A DNA stretch of 64,000 nucleotides from Flaccisagitta enflata (GCA_965153355.1 OZ231127.1:60078001-60142000), one strand, 5' to 3'. Counted from the first letter of the stretch, positions 28,181 through 40,879 are shown. Numbers and translations are program-made. Notes: generated by a model not told the origin, from the sequence alone.

Positions 28181-29115
28181 GAAATAAGAAAAGAAACATA
28201 GAGTTAGAGCCCGACAATCTGACTTGGTTATTTTTGGTCAAATCAGATTTTTTACTTATTCCACTGTAGCTGTACCACTTCTTTTAAAGTTCTTTTTAAA
28301 AAAGAGGTTATGCTTAAAGATAGAAGCCACAAATAGACATCGAACGAGGCATCTTAGGGACGGAGAGAGAAAAACGTGACACCGAGTAATCATTTCAAAA
28401 GCGAAAGTGTTTTCCGTAATTCGATTATATGAAAAAAGAAGAAGATGGTGAGAGAGAAAGTGAAAGCATTTGTACGCTTTGAGTAAAAAAAATGGTTTGG
28501 AAATGAATTATTGAAGCGATTAGTTTCAATTACTTGATAAAATGGGCGAACTCTTAGTCGAAGCCGCCGCTTGCGAAGGGCTGGAATGAGCCTTTTCAAT
28601 TGCGTCCACACATCAATACAAAAGGCTTTGGCTGTCAAACAGCCTGTACGTTGGTCTATCTGACTATTCAGTATTCATACATGCGTCTGTCTGCAACATT
28701 CGAGTTAAAACTGGCCAAATCCCCTAAGAATGTCGGTCTGTAATTTAAGACTTGGATGCATCGTTGTAGGTACCATTATTTGAGCCCGGAGAGTCTGGAG
28801 AGACTCGAACACGACGAGGGAGAATGACAATTTAATAAATGAATAAATAAATAAAAAGCCCCGCGAGCTGCTTATAACTAAGAAATATACGTCGACCCAA
28901 TGGCAATAAGGAGAAGAGATGGTGATTCCATTAAAAAGAGGGAACGAGGAAAGCCTTCATGGGGCTCTATGCAATCTGAGGCCGGTAAGTAACAACACGA
29001 TGTATTGAAATAAAATAAAGATGTTCAGGAATATGAGAAGCTGACGGGCACGTTTCAGCAGGTATAAGACTGACATTGTATTAGCTATTGTGTTTGAGAG
29101 AGCCTCAAAGTACTA

Positions 29116-29291
29116 CAGTTAAACCCCGCTCTAACGGACCCGCCACCAACAGAATTCCGCCTATAACAGATGCAAATTCATGGTCCCTTCAAGTTATTTC
29201 TTTTATTTTCTTTGTTAGCAATAACAGAATTCCGCCAATAACAAAAGAAAATTGTTGGTCCTCTGAAATCCGTTAGAGCGGGGTTCAACTG
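29116..29291. mobile_element. pogo-like MITE, copy 2
   Basis: TA, CAGTTAAACCCCGCTCTAAC-GGA at the left and TCCGTTAGAGCGGGGTTCAA-CTG, TA at the right: 23-bp inverted ends with one mismatch. Inside, AACAGAATTCCGCC occurs twice. Non-coding. Confidence 0.85.
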
Positions 29292-29365
29292 TACTTGGTG
29301 TAAAAATAGAAATTACCAAGCCATACATTGAGTGTTGGTGCGAATAGAGGTACACAATACTTGTA

Positions 29366-30087
29366 TCAAAGTGATAAACGTTGATAAGGTGTGTGAGTAT
29401 TCAAAGTGCCGAAGGTGTCAGCTGCGATCTCGAATTCTTTTATCATATTGTTGATGGCATAAATTACTTTCTCCAGTTCAACCAAAAGCTTGAAGCAATT
29501 CAAAAATGGATACTTTCTATCTTCTTTTTCTTTGTTTATCCTCTTCATAATCTCCTTGTTGCTTTTGAATAATATGGGACGATTAACTCAACATAACATG
29601 ACATTTCCGTTGCAACAGGACAAATGGAACGATCGATTCCGTCAAAGACAAGAAATTGTTTAAGTCGTTGGGGTTGTGGCAAACATGTACGATATCCCGC
29701 GTTTGATGCCAGATATTCGCAATCTCTAAGCCATGAGTTGGATTGTAGAGTGCATGCAGGCGCAGCGAGAACGTAAAAAGTGGAAGAGGAGGAGCACCGC
29801 GTGGTGGTGGAGTCAGAGTTAAAGGTGGTCGATGACTCATCATTCAATAACGAATTTTTAAAGAGAATGAAAAAAAAAAACGCACGAAAGAAAATATTGG
29901 AAAAAGTATTTTCTAGTTGAACAATTCCAAAATATGGCATCGCAATGAAGCGAGAATTCAGATGGGAAAACACGTTCAAACAACATTTCTTTCCTTCAAG
30001 ATATAAAGCCTGATTTCCGCAATTTCCCTCTCCTGTTTTCCAAGAATTTTCTTGCCATTTATTTCGAAGAATCTTGGAAACCAACAT
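29366..30087 (-). CDS. Unrecognised open frames, possibly exonic
   Basis: A 180-codon ATG frame (29545-30087) and an overlapping frame (29366-29548) coding KLLVELEKVIYAINNMIKEF are not low-complexity, unlike most long frames here. I recognise no domain, and a third overlapping frame (29583-29843) competes. A chance origin is quite possible. Confidence 0.15.
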
Positions 30088-30194
30088 TAGCTAAGGAAGG
30101 AAAATTCTAGAGACAAAATACTCATGCAGAGTTTTCCGCTCAAGTAGCAAAATCATCAAAATATCACAACTGCACAAATCAAATAAACCAAAGC

Positions 30195-30300
30195 CCCAAA
30201 ACTAAAGCCACAAACGCCACAAAACTAAAGCCAACAACGCCACAAAACTAAAGCCACCAACGCCACAAAACTAAAGCCACCAACGCCATAAAACTCAAGC
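30195..30300. repeat. 23-bp tandem repeat (ACTAAAGCCACCAACGCCAC)
   Basis: About five units of period 22-23 with small substitutions. No gene visible. Confidence 0.85.
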
Positions 30301-30481
30301 ACTGCTTACGCCATCCACCGCCGTTGCCACATGCCACTAACCCCAATACAGCCCATTCAGTCGAGCTTAAATTAGAAGAAGCGCAGAAGGCTGAATAATC
30401 AACACGAATACGCGAATCATTCTTTACAATGACGTTGCACCATTGCCTTGATTTCATGAAGAGAGGTATGGGGGTACCCTA

Positions 30482-31467
30482 CAGTATGATTTTTTTCAAA
30501 TGAAACAAAAGATGACGACATAAATCCTAGACGAATCGACATAATCAAATTCTGAAAAAAATGCCTGAAAGAGTAGGTTTTGGCATTTTTTCATGCCAAA
30601 TTTCAGCATTCGGTTTTAAGTAGTTTAGCCTCAATCGCTTTTTGAAGTCAATCTATGAATCATCCAAAATAACTTTTTTTAACCATGGTAAAAAAAAAAA
30701 GAAAACTACTTGTTTGTCAGTGTTTAACATCCAAGCAATGAGAAAAACATGGCAAAATCTATGACCATTTTGAAGCTCTGCAAAAGATCTTTCAAATGAG
30801 ACCTTGCTGGATGTCCTAGCTCTATGCGTTTAGAAATGGCATAAGGATGAAAACAGGTAGTTAAGAATTTGGAAATTCACTACATCATTTTCATGGGTTA
30901 TCTTTATTCTGACATAAAAATCAAACGCATTGAGTCAGAAATTTGTTCTTGGTGCCATTTAAAAGAAAATTTGAAGCTCTTTAATTTGCTCATGGATAAC
31001 AAGTAGCTAAGACAATCCTGAGCTGCACCTTAGACAAAAATGGAAAGACTAAAATTGCTCATCGGAAAAAAATCGAAATGAGCATTTTTTTCAATCAGTG
31101 ATTTTTTTCTTCAAACCTTTGCCATTTCTAAACAAATAAAGCTACAATTTCCAGCAACGTCGCATTTGGAAGATTTTTTGTAGAGCTTTCAAAGGGTCAT
31201 GGATTTTCTATGGTTCAGGTCCATAGTTAAACCAAAATTAGCAAAACAAAGTGTTCGTATTTTTTCTTTTCTATAGGAGCAGAAAGAAATTGATGTCTTC
31301 ACTTCAAATATAAATTGAAGCTAAACTACTTGAGACAGAATGCTGAAATTTGGCAAAAATAAATGCCAAAACCTACTCTTTCAGGTGTCTTTTTCAGAAT
31401 TTGATTATGTTGATTGGTTTAGGATTTATGTCGTCATCTTTTGTTTCATTTGAAAAAAATCATACTG
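30482..31467. mobile_element. 986-bp element with TIRs of about 115 bp, TA-flanked
   Basis: CAGTATGATTTTTTTCAAAT at the left and ATTTGAAAAAAATCATACTG at the right, each with TA outside. Inverted identity continues to about 30600 and from about 31355. The interior matches the 18712-19952 element in the opposite direction, although the ends differ. No transposase frame. Confidence 0.82.
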
Positions 31468-31826
31468 TAGAGTTCTTTTTGCTTTGTTACCAATATTGCA
31501 AGAAGAATAAGTGCGTGATATCGGTCGGACCAATATTTCCTCAAAACCTCACAATTCCCACCGCCTTTGCACTCGCAATCATCAAGCACGCCCCTAAAGA
31601 TGCCGCAAAAACGCCAAATGTCAGAATAATAAGCACGAAGGTAAAAAAAAGAGAGTGAGAAATAGGAAATGGAAGGAAGAAAACGTGGGAGATTGAAGAG
31701 GACGTGAGAAGAAAGGAGAATGAATCTGGAGAGAAGGCTGCAAGTGGAGGGGAAAAAAGGGAGAAAAAGCAGAGAACATGAAAGAAAAAAATGTAAGGAA
31801 GAAAGAGGCGCGAGTACGCGAGTACT

Positions 31827-31918
31827 GAGGGCTTTTCACACGAAACCCTTAAGTGACCCTTAAGTGACCCTTGAGGGACCCTTAAGGGACCCTTAAGGGT
31901 TTCGTGTGAAAAGCCCTC
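31827..31918. mobile_element. 92-bp fold-back element with internal 11-bp repeats
   Basis: GAGGGCTTTTCACACGAAAC and its inverse are perfect ends. Between them are five units of CCCTTAAGTGA / CCCTTAAGGGA. It would fold into one long hairpin. Confidence 0.82.
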
Positions 31919-32149
31919 TGGATAGGAGAGAGGAATAAGGAATATTTTCACTAAGCATCCACGAAGTCATCCAAGACGAAGAACAGTCTGATTCCTAATC
32001 CTAGTCTTCATAGTTTGAGTGGGGAAGAAGGACGCAAATTACGTAACTACGTAACTATGATTTATCCATGATGATATCCAATAAGGAAATGAAGATAAAC
32101 GAATTGAATAATAATGTGAACGAGTTAACCAACCAACTGTTCTTCTTGT

Positions 32150-32420
32150 GTTTGTCCTCGCGCATCTACAAGAGGTCATGTCTGTCTGTCGGTTGGTCGG
32201 TTGGTCGGTTGGTCGGTTGGTTGGTTGGTCCGACACGCAAACGTTAAAACCGCACAAAACCACGTTTTTCTTCACATCTATGGCCTCACTCGCCTTCACA
32301 CTTTCGTTTTCATTCATTCATTCATTCATTCATTCATTCATTCATTCATTCATTCATTCATTCATTCATTCATTCATTCATTCACTCATTCATTCATTCA
32401 TTCATTCATTCATTCATTCA
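32150..32420 (+). mobile_element. Family A remnant, copy A8, followed by (CATT)n
   Basis: CGCATCTACAAGAGG (32161) is a half head of the CGCATCT allele, followed by GTCTGTC and GGTTGGTC units. A CATT tract (32308-32420) follows where another tandem array would sit in family A. The tail is not clear. Confidence 0.5.
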
Positions 32421-32424
32421 TAAA

Positions 32425-33235
32425 AAAACGTTCATTTATTCAAAACGTTCATTTATTCAAAACGTTCATTCATACATTCTTAAAAGCGAGGCGCACATAT
32501 TGGCTATAACTTTGCCTTCATGAATAAAAACTCGTGCCGCTGGGAGAAGCTAAAAAGGGGTCTTACCCTGCATATTCCATAAAGTTTAAGATTTTCTTCA
32601 TTTTGTTTTTTTTCTTATTTCTTTCTACTAAGTTAGGAGTGAAAAGGATTTTAGATGAAATCCCCTGAAAGACAACAACTTCCTTCTTCTATCTAACATC
32701 ACTCATTGATGTTTAAGTTAATCCGCTCTTTTTATTCAATAAAAGAGAATGTTTTGATGGAAAATTAGACCAGATAAAGGCGGCGAAATCAGATGTTCCG
32801 AATGGTTAACCTGACATTCGATACGATATAGATTCATGATTGTCAGGCCTTGGGATAAATTCACAGAGAGAACAAAAGTGACGAAGCAAACTGCCTTCAT
32901 ACTCCGCAAAGTGATGCAAAGCGAACGTCATTTCTTTTTCATCCAACACAAATTGTCGTTGCATAACATATAAACAGAGAGACGGACAAAAGAACAGATG
33001 GAAGGAGGATATAAACAAGCCGCGGAGTTGAAAGCACGGTCTGTTGTGTTGAACAACCAATTGTGACATAGTCACCTAATCATAAAATAGAAATAGCATG
33101 ATCTCTCATGGGAGTCGTTTTCCCACTGAGTTACGCTGGAGCCTATATAACAAGATGTCACTCCATAGCCATGAACAAATTTATCTTTCTGCGTTAAGCC
33201 GAGAAAATAAATTTTCTGATACAAAAGGACAACGA
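32425..33235. other. No gene seen
   Basis: After TTCAAAACGTTCATTTA repeats there is only unique-looking sequence. A 90-codon minus frame at 32806-33075 shows no domain. Confidence 0.35.
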
Positions 33236-33340
33236 CGTTGAAGTTGACGACGACGATGATGACAACGACGACGATGACGACGATGACGACGAAGATGATG
33301 ACAACGACGACGATGACGATGATGACGACGATGAGGTTGG
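33236..33340. repeat. (GAY)n trinucleotide tract
   Basis: GACGAT/GATGAC triplets with interruptions. The plus frame reads threonine/methionine-rich and is a shadow. No gene from here to 34225. Confidence 0.8.
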
Positions 33341-34227
33341 TGCTACTCCCTCGGCGGGAAAGGATCAACACCATAAGATTCCTATCAACATCTCATCAAC
33401 GCCATACGATTCACATAAACATCACATCATTTACATCAACATCCATCGTTACAACAACCGCAAGTGCTTAGTTGTACGGTACAACTTGTACACGATGCAA
33501 ATCATATCGACGCCTTAAATGGAGACTACGACATTATTCTGAAAACGAGGCCGACGTAGTGACGGTCTTGTGTCATACATTCTAATCTTGTAGGGAAAAG
33601 ATGTAACAAGAGAGACAACCACAAGTAAAAGGCGGTTTTAACATTGAGTTTACTACCAGAGAAGTGAAAGACTTCTTCTTATCATTGGAAAAGATGAGAC
33701 GATGAAGTAGCTTGCATGAATTGCAGCGTATCAAAACCGTCCTATCCCATCTTCATACGATAAGCGTGCTTTTAAGATCCGTGAAGAAATATTTCTTCAA
33801 GGGCTTCTCAGTCTCAACTTTTTCTCTCATTTTCCCATTCTTAATTTTCATATTATCGGCTTATGGAAGACAAAGAATTAGTCAAAATAATTCTCTTTGA
33901 CATTTTTTACCCATTCAAACCAATCATCAGAAGAGATTTCACAGTTCTCTGACTTCCCCTCCCCTCTATGACATCCGCCACCCTCCGTCACCCTACGTTG
34001 TTATTTAACCCCCCCCCCCCCATTCATGAATTCACTTCAAAGCCAAAGCCCTGTACGATCCTCTCTTTTCTGGTTCCATCCATCGGCCCATGAATTTTAT
34101 CCTGGCCTATGACAGTTTTAACCTTAATATTCCCCTCGACACTTAATCTGCCAATCAAATGATGCGACCCCAAAGACCCAAAAGTCACATGCATTAAGAA
34201 TCAATGTTGACATTTTTAAATGGAAGG

Positions 34228-34253
34228 AATTGATGATGATGATGATGATGATG

Positions 34254-34338
<85 letters not shown>
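34228..34338. repeat. (GAT)n then (GA)n tract
   Basis: About ten GAT units run directly into (GA)n, followed by CAGACAGA variants. Confidence 0.9.
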
Positions 34339-34341
<3 letters not shown>

Positions 34342-34684
34342 CTTTATATACAGACAGTTATACAGACAAACAGACAAATATGCAGACAGACAGACAAACA
34401 TGCATATATAGAGGCCCACATAAAGACGAGGCAGGTGCACAAGCAATTAGAATAAGAATTGATTTTGTTTGCGAATCTGACCAACTTATGTTACAGATAT
34501 CATTGATTTGGAATGAGACTCAACTCCCTGGGAAGAAAGTACAAACAAAATTAAGAAGGCAAAACCAAAGGTGGAGAGGTTATAACACTTTGATAACATC
34601 TCCCTTGTTCCTTTGAGTGACCGGCATCTTGTTTGTACAGATCCTTTCACCAACCGCAAAAGAAAAAAAGGCCTTGAGAACAGC

Positions 34685-34687
<3 letters not shown>

Positions 34688-34764
<77 letters not shown>

Positions 34765-34765
34765 G
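34688..34765. repeat. (GA)n then (GACA)n tract
   Basis: GA to about 34730 and GACA to 34762. This order (GA then GACA) recurs at 28025 and 36945. No gene from here to 35280. Confidence 0.9.
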
Positions 34766-35284
34766 GAAACCGAGAGACAGAGACAGACGGAGACGAAGTG
34801 AGACAAATACAGCAAGTAACAGACAGATGTTTGATCAAACGGAAACTTGATCGACAGCGCAGCAAACAAATTGACAAAACGTGATCAATGCGGTAGCATA
34901 CAACAAAACAATCAAACAAACAAACAAACAAACAAACTAAATTCGATTCTTTTTCTCTCGCTTTCGCTTCATCACTTCTCTGTGGGAAAATGTTGATGAC
35001 TTAATGAAAGGGGGCCTGAATAGTAAAACAACATTTCCATTACGCAAAAAGCAGACAGTTACCATCCAACGTTGGATTACTTGAAGGTTCAACAAAAAAC
35101 AAGCCCGACCGGGCAACAATGTGTCTGGACTGTGACTCTGCGTGTATTGAACATGAGTAGTAATGTTGTCCGACATTCATGTGACATACATAGAGAGACA
35201 GATGGACAAACTGACAGAAGAAGCGACAGAGTAGTAAAGGAGGCACTATGTTTTCCGATCATTTGTATTCAGTGTAAGATCTCA

Positions 35285-35376
35285 CCGTGGCCAAAAACAG
35301 TCAAGAAACGCGGAGGGACCAACGGACGGACGGACGGACAGACCCTTTTATAGAGGACGCATCTAAAAAGAGGAGG
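35285..35376 (-). mobile_element. Family A remnant, copy A9 (head end)
   Basis: On the minus strand a T run, AGATGCG, then TCCTCTATAAAAGGG and CCGT units. The second hairpin arm is deleted. Sequence from 35380 to 36160 shows no gene. Confidence 0.55.
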
Positions 35377-36165
35377 GTAATCCTTTGCAAATTTTTTATA
35401 ATTCTATTTCTAAGCTCATAAGGTTAAGGGAAAAATCTAAACCAATCCCCTCTGACTTGAGTATGATGCTCGCGCAACAGGGAAAAAAAGAGCAAGAGAA
35501 AAAAAACATGGTAAAAGACATCTGTTTGATAAGTGTGACAAGAAGTGACAACCTGTCAAGGGAAAATACGCGACACCTACAGACGAAAAAAAAGCGCCAT
35601 AACACGAAATTTAAGACGTGTGACAACGGGAAAGAAAAACAATCTAGTTGTCCAAAAAAGCGTCAGGACATGATATCCACTAGTCGTTTGACAACATGAA
35701 AGTCAAAGGCATGAAAGGAAAGCCAGGCAATATAAGAAAAAAAGATTGCGATAACTTATCCAAGGCATAAAAGGGAAGCGTTTAATGGTCAAGTTGAATG
35801 GTTGTGTTTGAGGCTGGGTTGTTGAGCTCTCCTATTTTCAACGCTCTTCCATTACTGCAAGGCAAAAGAGCACCCAGATGACAAACAAACAAACAAACAA
35901 TGATGCAAGGACAGAAATAAGGAAAGGAAAGTAGACTCGCGATGACAATAAAATGGCTTGTACACCAAGATCTGAGTAAGGATACGTTCAATCGTGATGC
36001 TCCAACTGAAAAAATCATAATCTAGTATCGGTAAATTGTACTTGTCGTTGTGAAAAGTGATCGGTATGACCAACCTCAAAAAATCTGCAAAGAACCTTCT
36101 GTGATGAATTTTTAATGGCCTGTAAACAACAAAGTTTTTCCTTTGAATATATGTTGAACGAACCG

Positions 36166-36481
36166 CAGGCCTGTATATAATTGAGTTTCCTTCCCCCCCC
36201 TGGCGGGGGAGAGGAAACAAAGGTTTGGAGATGGGGAAGGGAAAGGAAGGGGAAAAAAGAGAAAAAAAGAAAATTTTGGAAAAATATAACTTTTGGCAGT
36301 ACAAAATCATAAAACTTGATTAGTAGGACACAATTTAACACTATCTAAACCTTAAATACACTGTTTTATTGCTTTATTGGGAAAAAAATCCTAGATTTTG
36401 TAATGCGACGCGATGCATCGCGGAAGAAAATCAAAGGCAGGGGGGGGGGAATCAAAAGCCACTCAATTATATACACCCCTG
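36166..36481 (-). mobile_element. hAT-like MITE, copy 2, with perfect 8-bp duplication
   Basis: CAGGCCTGTATATAATTGAG and inverse TATATACACCCCTG ends. The flanks ACGAACCG (36158-36165) and ACGAACCG (36482-36489) are identical. It is the inverse orientation of 27101-27419. Confidence 0.88.
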
Positions 36482-36942
36482 ACGAACCGTCAAGCGTAGT
36501 GCGAGTCTGCAAGTCGCGCGAGTGAATCATGTCATATCATGCCATTTCATGCCAGGCCCTCAACCGATGAAATAGCACAATAAGCTCCGGCTCCGTCGGA
36601 TATGTTGGGACAAGAACAATTCTCAATTTTAGTGGGGTTTTTTTGGCGTTGCCAATTTTAGTAAAAAAAGGGAAAAGTGAAATTTATGAGTATGAGAAAT
36701 TATTCCAATCAAATAATATTTTCCGTTTGCAGCGGGTAAATTTAAGCGGGGCTCGATATGTTCCTTGGTATGTGCGTCCCTAGCAAATTGTGCTCATGTT
36801 GCGAATCAATGAAATTCGGTTTTACATATCACTGTCCATTGAATCATCCAATCTCTCATGTGACCGAAAACCTTTCATGGTTTGTTGTGATTTGTGAGGC
36901 CATTGCCTAGAAAGAAAGGCAAGTTTGCTTTGCTGAGAGAGA

Positions 36943-37150
<208 letters not shown>

Positions 37151-37709
37151 GAAAAAAAGAGAGAGGGCCTAATAATAAAAGAAAATATGTTGAATCATCA
37201 TCTTCGGTTTCTTCCGTTAAACCAACGCCTTTTACGAATTAGGGAGGAGGAGGAGGAGTGGAAGGCGGAAACGAGGAAGCAGGAAGAAGAGGAGGAGAAG
37301 GAGGAGGAATCTAAGAAGGATTTCACTCTGTCCCTCGACGTCCCTCGACGTCCCATGCGTCAACAATCATCAACAGTTCCATTCGTCATCAGTTTTATCC
37401 TCAACAGATTTCCCTCTTTTAATCCTCTCATCTCAAAATCCGATGAGCATTCATGAAAAGGCGCAAAAGCTCTTGGCACAGATATACCCTTGGAAACCAA
37501 TGAACAATGATGAGAAAACAATCGTCACTCGTCACTTATTCAGTGGCTCTCAATGATTAATACTTCTCTATCGTTGAAAGCGGGCCGATTACATCGCACT
37601 ATCAGTCTTATCTCCTCATCAAGTGTCATGTCAGAAGGATGTAATCATGGATGTGGAAGAGGTCTCGCCCTCTTCTTCCCGGAACGTGGTAAAAATTGGG
37701 TTTCAAGTA

Positions 37710-37886
37710 CAGTTAAACCCCTTTCTAACGGATCTCAAGGGACCAGCACATTTTATCTGTTAAAGGTGGAGTTTTGCTATAGCTAATATAGGTAATAAAC
37801 AGAAACTAGCTGAAGGGACTGTGAATAAGCTTTCATGATCGGCAGAATTCCGTTTTTGGCGGGTCTGTTAGAGCGGGGTTCAACTG
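37710..37886. mobile_element. pogo-like MITE, copy 3
   Basis: TA, CAGTTAAACCCCTTTCTAAC-GGA at the left and TCTGTTAGAGCGGGGTTCAA-CTG, TA at the right. The length is close to the copy at 29116. Non-coding. Confidence 0.82.
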
Positions 37887-38386
37887 TATCATTCGGTCTT
37901 GTATCATTCGGAATTGAGGGGTAAGTGAGACAATAGAATGTCTAAAAATAGTCAGGTGGATTTTTTTTTATGTGTTTCAAAATTTGGATGAGTGAAAAGT
38001 GCCATTTGGCAATACAAAAATAAAAATTGTATGCCACATCTATGGTAAAGCGGCTTTAAAAGGTTCCCAATGCAAAAGAAGCTTTTTAAATTTCTCTTTT
38101 TTCTTTTGCGCCTTGTGACAATTGGCCCCTTGTCTGCATGGGAGAATCTGCATTTCGTAACTCAGTGAAATGAACCTTAATCTCAAAGTTATTCTTCCTC
38201 CGTTTCTTTTTCTTCTTACAGTCCAGGAGAAATAGAAAGAGAAAGAGAGACAGACAGAAAGACAGACAGACAGACAGTAAAATGAATAAAACATTTCAAC
38301 TCGGCCCAAGGAATAAAGCCGGTAGAAATGAGACGCTGATCTGCATGAAAAAAAGTCACGAAAAAAGTTAAGGGACTGGGAGAAAT

Positions 38387-38387
<1 letters not shown>

Positions 38388-38421
<34 letters not shown>
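38388..38421. repeat. (GA)n tract
   Basis: Short pure GA run. No gene in 37890-38860. Confidence 0.88.
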
Positions 38422-38425
<4 letters not shown>

Positions 38426-39162
38426 ATCAGGAGAGTCAAGTCAATTGGGTAACGTAAATATTTCACCAGAAGCGATTTCCTTCGACTCCCTCCTTAGTCC
38501 TTATTCTGTCCTTATTCAGTCCTTATTTCTTTTTTTGTTTTTTCTTGGACGACGTCAAAGCAAGGAAGATTAACCGAGGCCAATGTTCCCGACTGAAAGA
38601 TTAAAAAAAAAACAACGTTTTGCCCCTCTTGAGTCTTGATACTCTTGCTCAATACTCTTTTGTTTTTGTTGATCCTTTTTTTGGTTGATCTTTCATCAAA
38701 ATTGATGTTCCTTTCATAAATTCCCATCAAGTATTCCAAGAAGCAAAAAAAAAAGACATACTAAGGCTGCTGTTGAAGCCTTAGAGAGTATGATAGTGTT
38801 TCCAGGCGTCATATTCCATACTACGAATTAAATCAATTGGATTTCAAAATCTTTCTTAAAATACATAGTACATAATACATAATACATAATACATAATACA
38901 TAATACATAATACATAATACATAATACATAATACATAACAGAGGTGTCACGATTTTTTTCTTTACAGAATCGACCAGGTCGATCGAATCATGGTCGATTC
39001 AAAAAAAAATATCGACTCAGTATCGACCACAGGTCGATTTTTTGCCATTTAGCCCTCTTCCCATATAGAAATGCTGTTTACTGTCATAGCAACATGTTTG
39101 AGAAACCACTCGGTATCACAAGATGAAACATTTGGGATTTTGACCTTTGCTTAGAAAAACAA

Positions 39163-39552
39163 TATTGTCGCGGATGGGTGGGCAGGGGCATCCAACCCCA
39201 ATCCATACCCAAACCCACTCCCAACACTTAAACATCCACAAAAAGTATCAAGAAGCTCGATTTCCCACTTTTCAACTATCACCATGATAGCTGGACAGCT
39301 GGACGGACGGACGGACGGATGGACGGACGGACGGACAGACAGATGGATGGATGGATGGACGGACGGATGGACAGATGGACAGATGGATGGACAGACAGAC
39401 AAACAGACGGACGGATGGACAGATGGACGGATGGACAGTTGGACAGACGGATAGGCGGACAGACAAACAGATGGAAGGACAGAGGGACGGACGGACCAAT
39501 GGACCAACAATTGGAGAAAGCCTCTTAAAGAATTGCGTGTTCGCAACTAACA
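39163..39552 (-). mobile_element. Family A element, copy A10
   Basis: On the minus strand the head at 39531-39548 is AGTTGCG-AACA-CGCAATT. About 220 bp of CCGT/CCAT tetramers follow, then the subfamily tail with GGGTGGGCAGGGGCATCC (plus strand) and a CGCGACA word. It has the longest tetramer array of the family in this window. Confidence 0.7.
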
Positions 39553-39651
39553 CTCATTGGGAGCAGAAGGCATTTTATTTGTTACTTTATCTAACCTGTT
39601 CTTTTTTGTTTTTTTTTTAATTGAACAAGGCGACATTGAGCGCGCTTGTTA

Positions 39652-39760
39652 GTTTTTTTAGTTGCTGACAGTTGACTCTATCAGAGGCTTTGTCCGTCCA
39701 TCTGTTGGTCCATCTGTCGGGCCGTGACGCTTGAGTTAAAAACGCAAAGACATGCATTTA
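39652..39760 (+). mobile_element. Family A element, copy A11 (diverged head)
   Basis: TTTTTTTAGTTGCTGACAGT, then TGACTCTATCAGAGGCTTTG and CCGTCCATC units. The head arms no longer pair well and the tail is lost. Confidence 0.55.
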
Positions 39761-40402
39761 CGATTCACAAAGTTGCACTTTATGCATATCAATCTGAGGA
39801 GGGTGTAAGCAAGCCCCATGAAGCTTGACTCAAGCTCAAATTTTCTCGCCTCGATTCCATAGTTTTCTGCACATTTTCATTTCAAACAAATGATTTTTTT
39901 GATTGTTTTCAATTCATTTATCATTCCATTTTTATTCATTCAACATTAACAGTATTCGGTTTAGCAAGCTTATTTCTTATTTTAAATCAGAGATCAATCT
40001 CATTTCTAAATTTTTGCTAGCTTTCCTTGTGCTAAAAAAAAAAAGAAGAAAAAAATCGACCTGATACAGTTGTCATTTGGTGAATCAGGAAGATTATTTA
40101 GAAATGTAGAAAATCGACCCGATTAATCTTTTAGACGATAGTATCGTGACTTCTCTTTTACATAATACATAATACATAATACATAATACATAATACATAA
40201 TACATAATACATAATACATAATACATAATACATAATACATAATACATAATACATAATACATAATGTATAATACATAATACATAATACATAATACATACTT
40301 TCATACCCACCCCCTCCCTTAATCATGTACTTATCTGTTTCAAATGACGTTAATTTACATCCTACTACCGATAGACTGAATGGCCAAGTTAGGCGACACC
40401 TT

Positions 40403-40650
40403 TTTTTTTAGTCGCGTGCTACGCAACTCTACACCCCGCTTTGTCGGTCCGTCCGTCCATCCGTCCGTCCATCCGTCCGTCCATCCGTCCGTCCATCCGT
40501 CCGTCCGTCCGTCCGTCACACTTTACTTTTTCAGGGTTTTTGCGGTCTTTTGCCTCACTGCTCCTGCCCAAATGATCAAGTGACCTCAAATATGGCCCCT
40601 GCCCACCCGCACGCGACTAGGGTAGCCGTGTATCTTGCCTTGTTCTTAAG
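40403..40650 (+). mobile_element. Family A element, copy A12
   Basis: The head at 40410-40428 is AGTCGCG-TGCTA-CGCAACT (one mismatched pair), then CTCTACACCCCGCTTTGTCG, CCGTCCAT units, CACACTTTA and the tail CCTGCCCACCCGCACGCGAC-T. The tail word CGCGACT is complementary to the first head arm even though the second arm is not. Confidence 0.72.
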
Positions 40651-40831
40651 AGATTTACGTTACTGACGTTACCCATTTCTCTCCCCTTCCAGTTTTTATC
40701 GCGACAATAAAAAGAATCTTAAACAGCTAAGAAGAAAGATAGTCGCCGCTCGTGGGTTGAATGGAAGTGGGTGAGGGAAAACAACCAACTGGTGGCAAAG
40801 GTTGAGAAAACACAAACTGCATAGAGATCAC

Positions 40832-40832
<1 letters not shown>

Positions 40833-40877
<45 letters not shown>
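40833..40877. repeat. (GA)n tract
   Basis: Pure GA run between copy A12 and family C copy 1. Confidence 0.9.

Positions 40878-40879
<2 letters not shown>

Larger units (their letters stand above)
38866..40298. mobile_element. hAT-type element (38939-40160) lying between two TACATAA arrays
   Basis: Heptamer arrays (TACATAA)n occupy 38866-38938 and 40161-40298. The segment between starts CAGAGGTGTCACGATTTTTT and ends ATCGTGACTTCTCTTTT. CAGAGGTG is a hAT-type end. Several GGTCGATT/AATCGACC words lie inside each end. This fits insertion into a pre-existing heptamer array. Family A copies A10 and A11 are nested inside. Confidence 0.6.

Noticed and set aside
33236-33471. Thr-Met-rich plus frame over the GAC/GAT tract
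   Set aside because: Trinucleotide repeats stay open in several frames; the sequence after the repeat has no recognisable feature.
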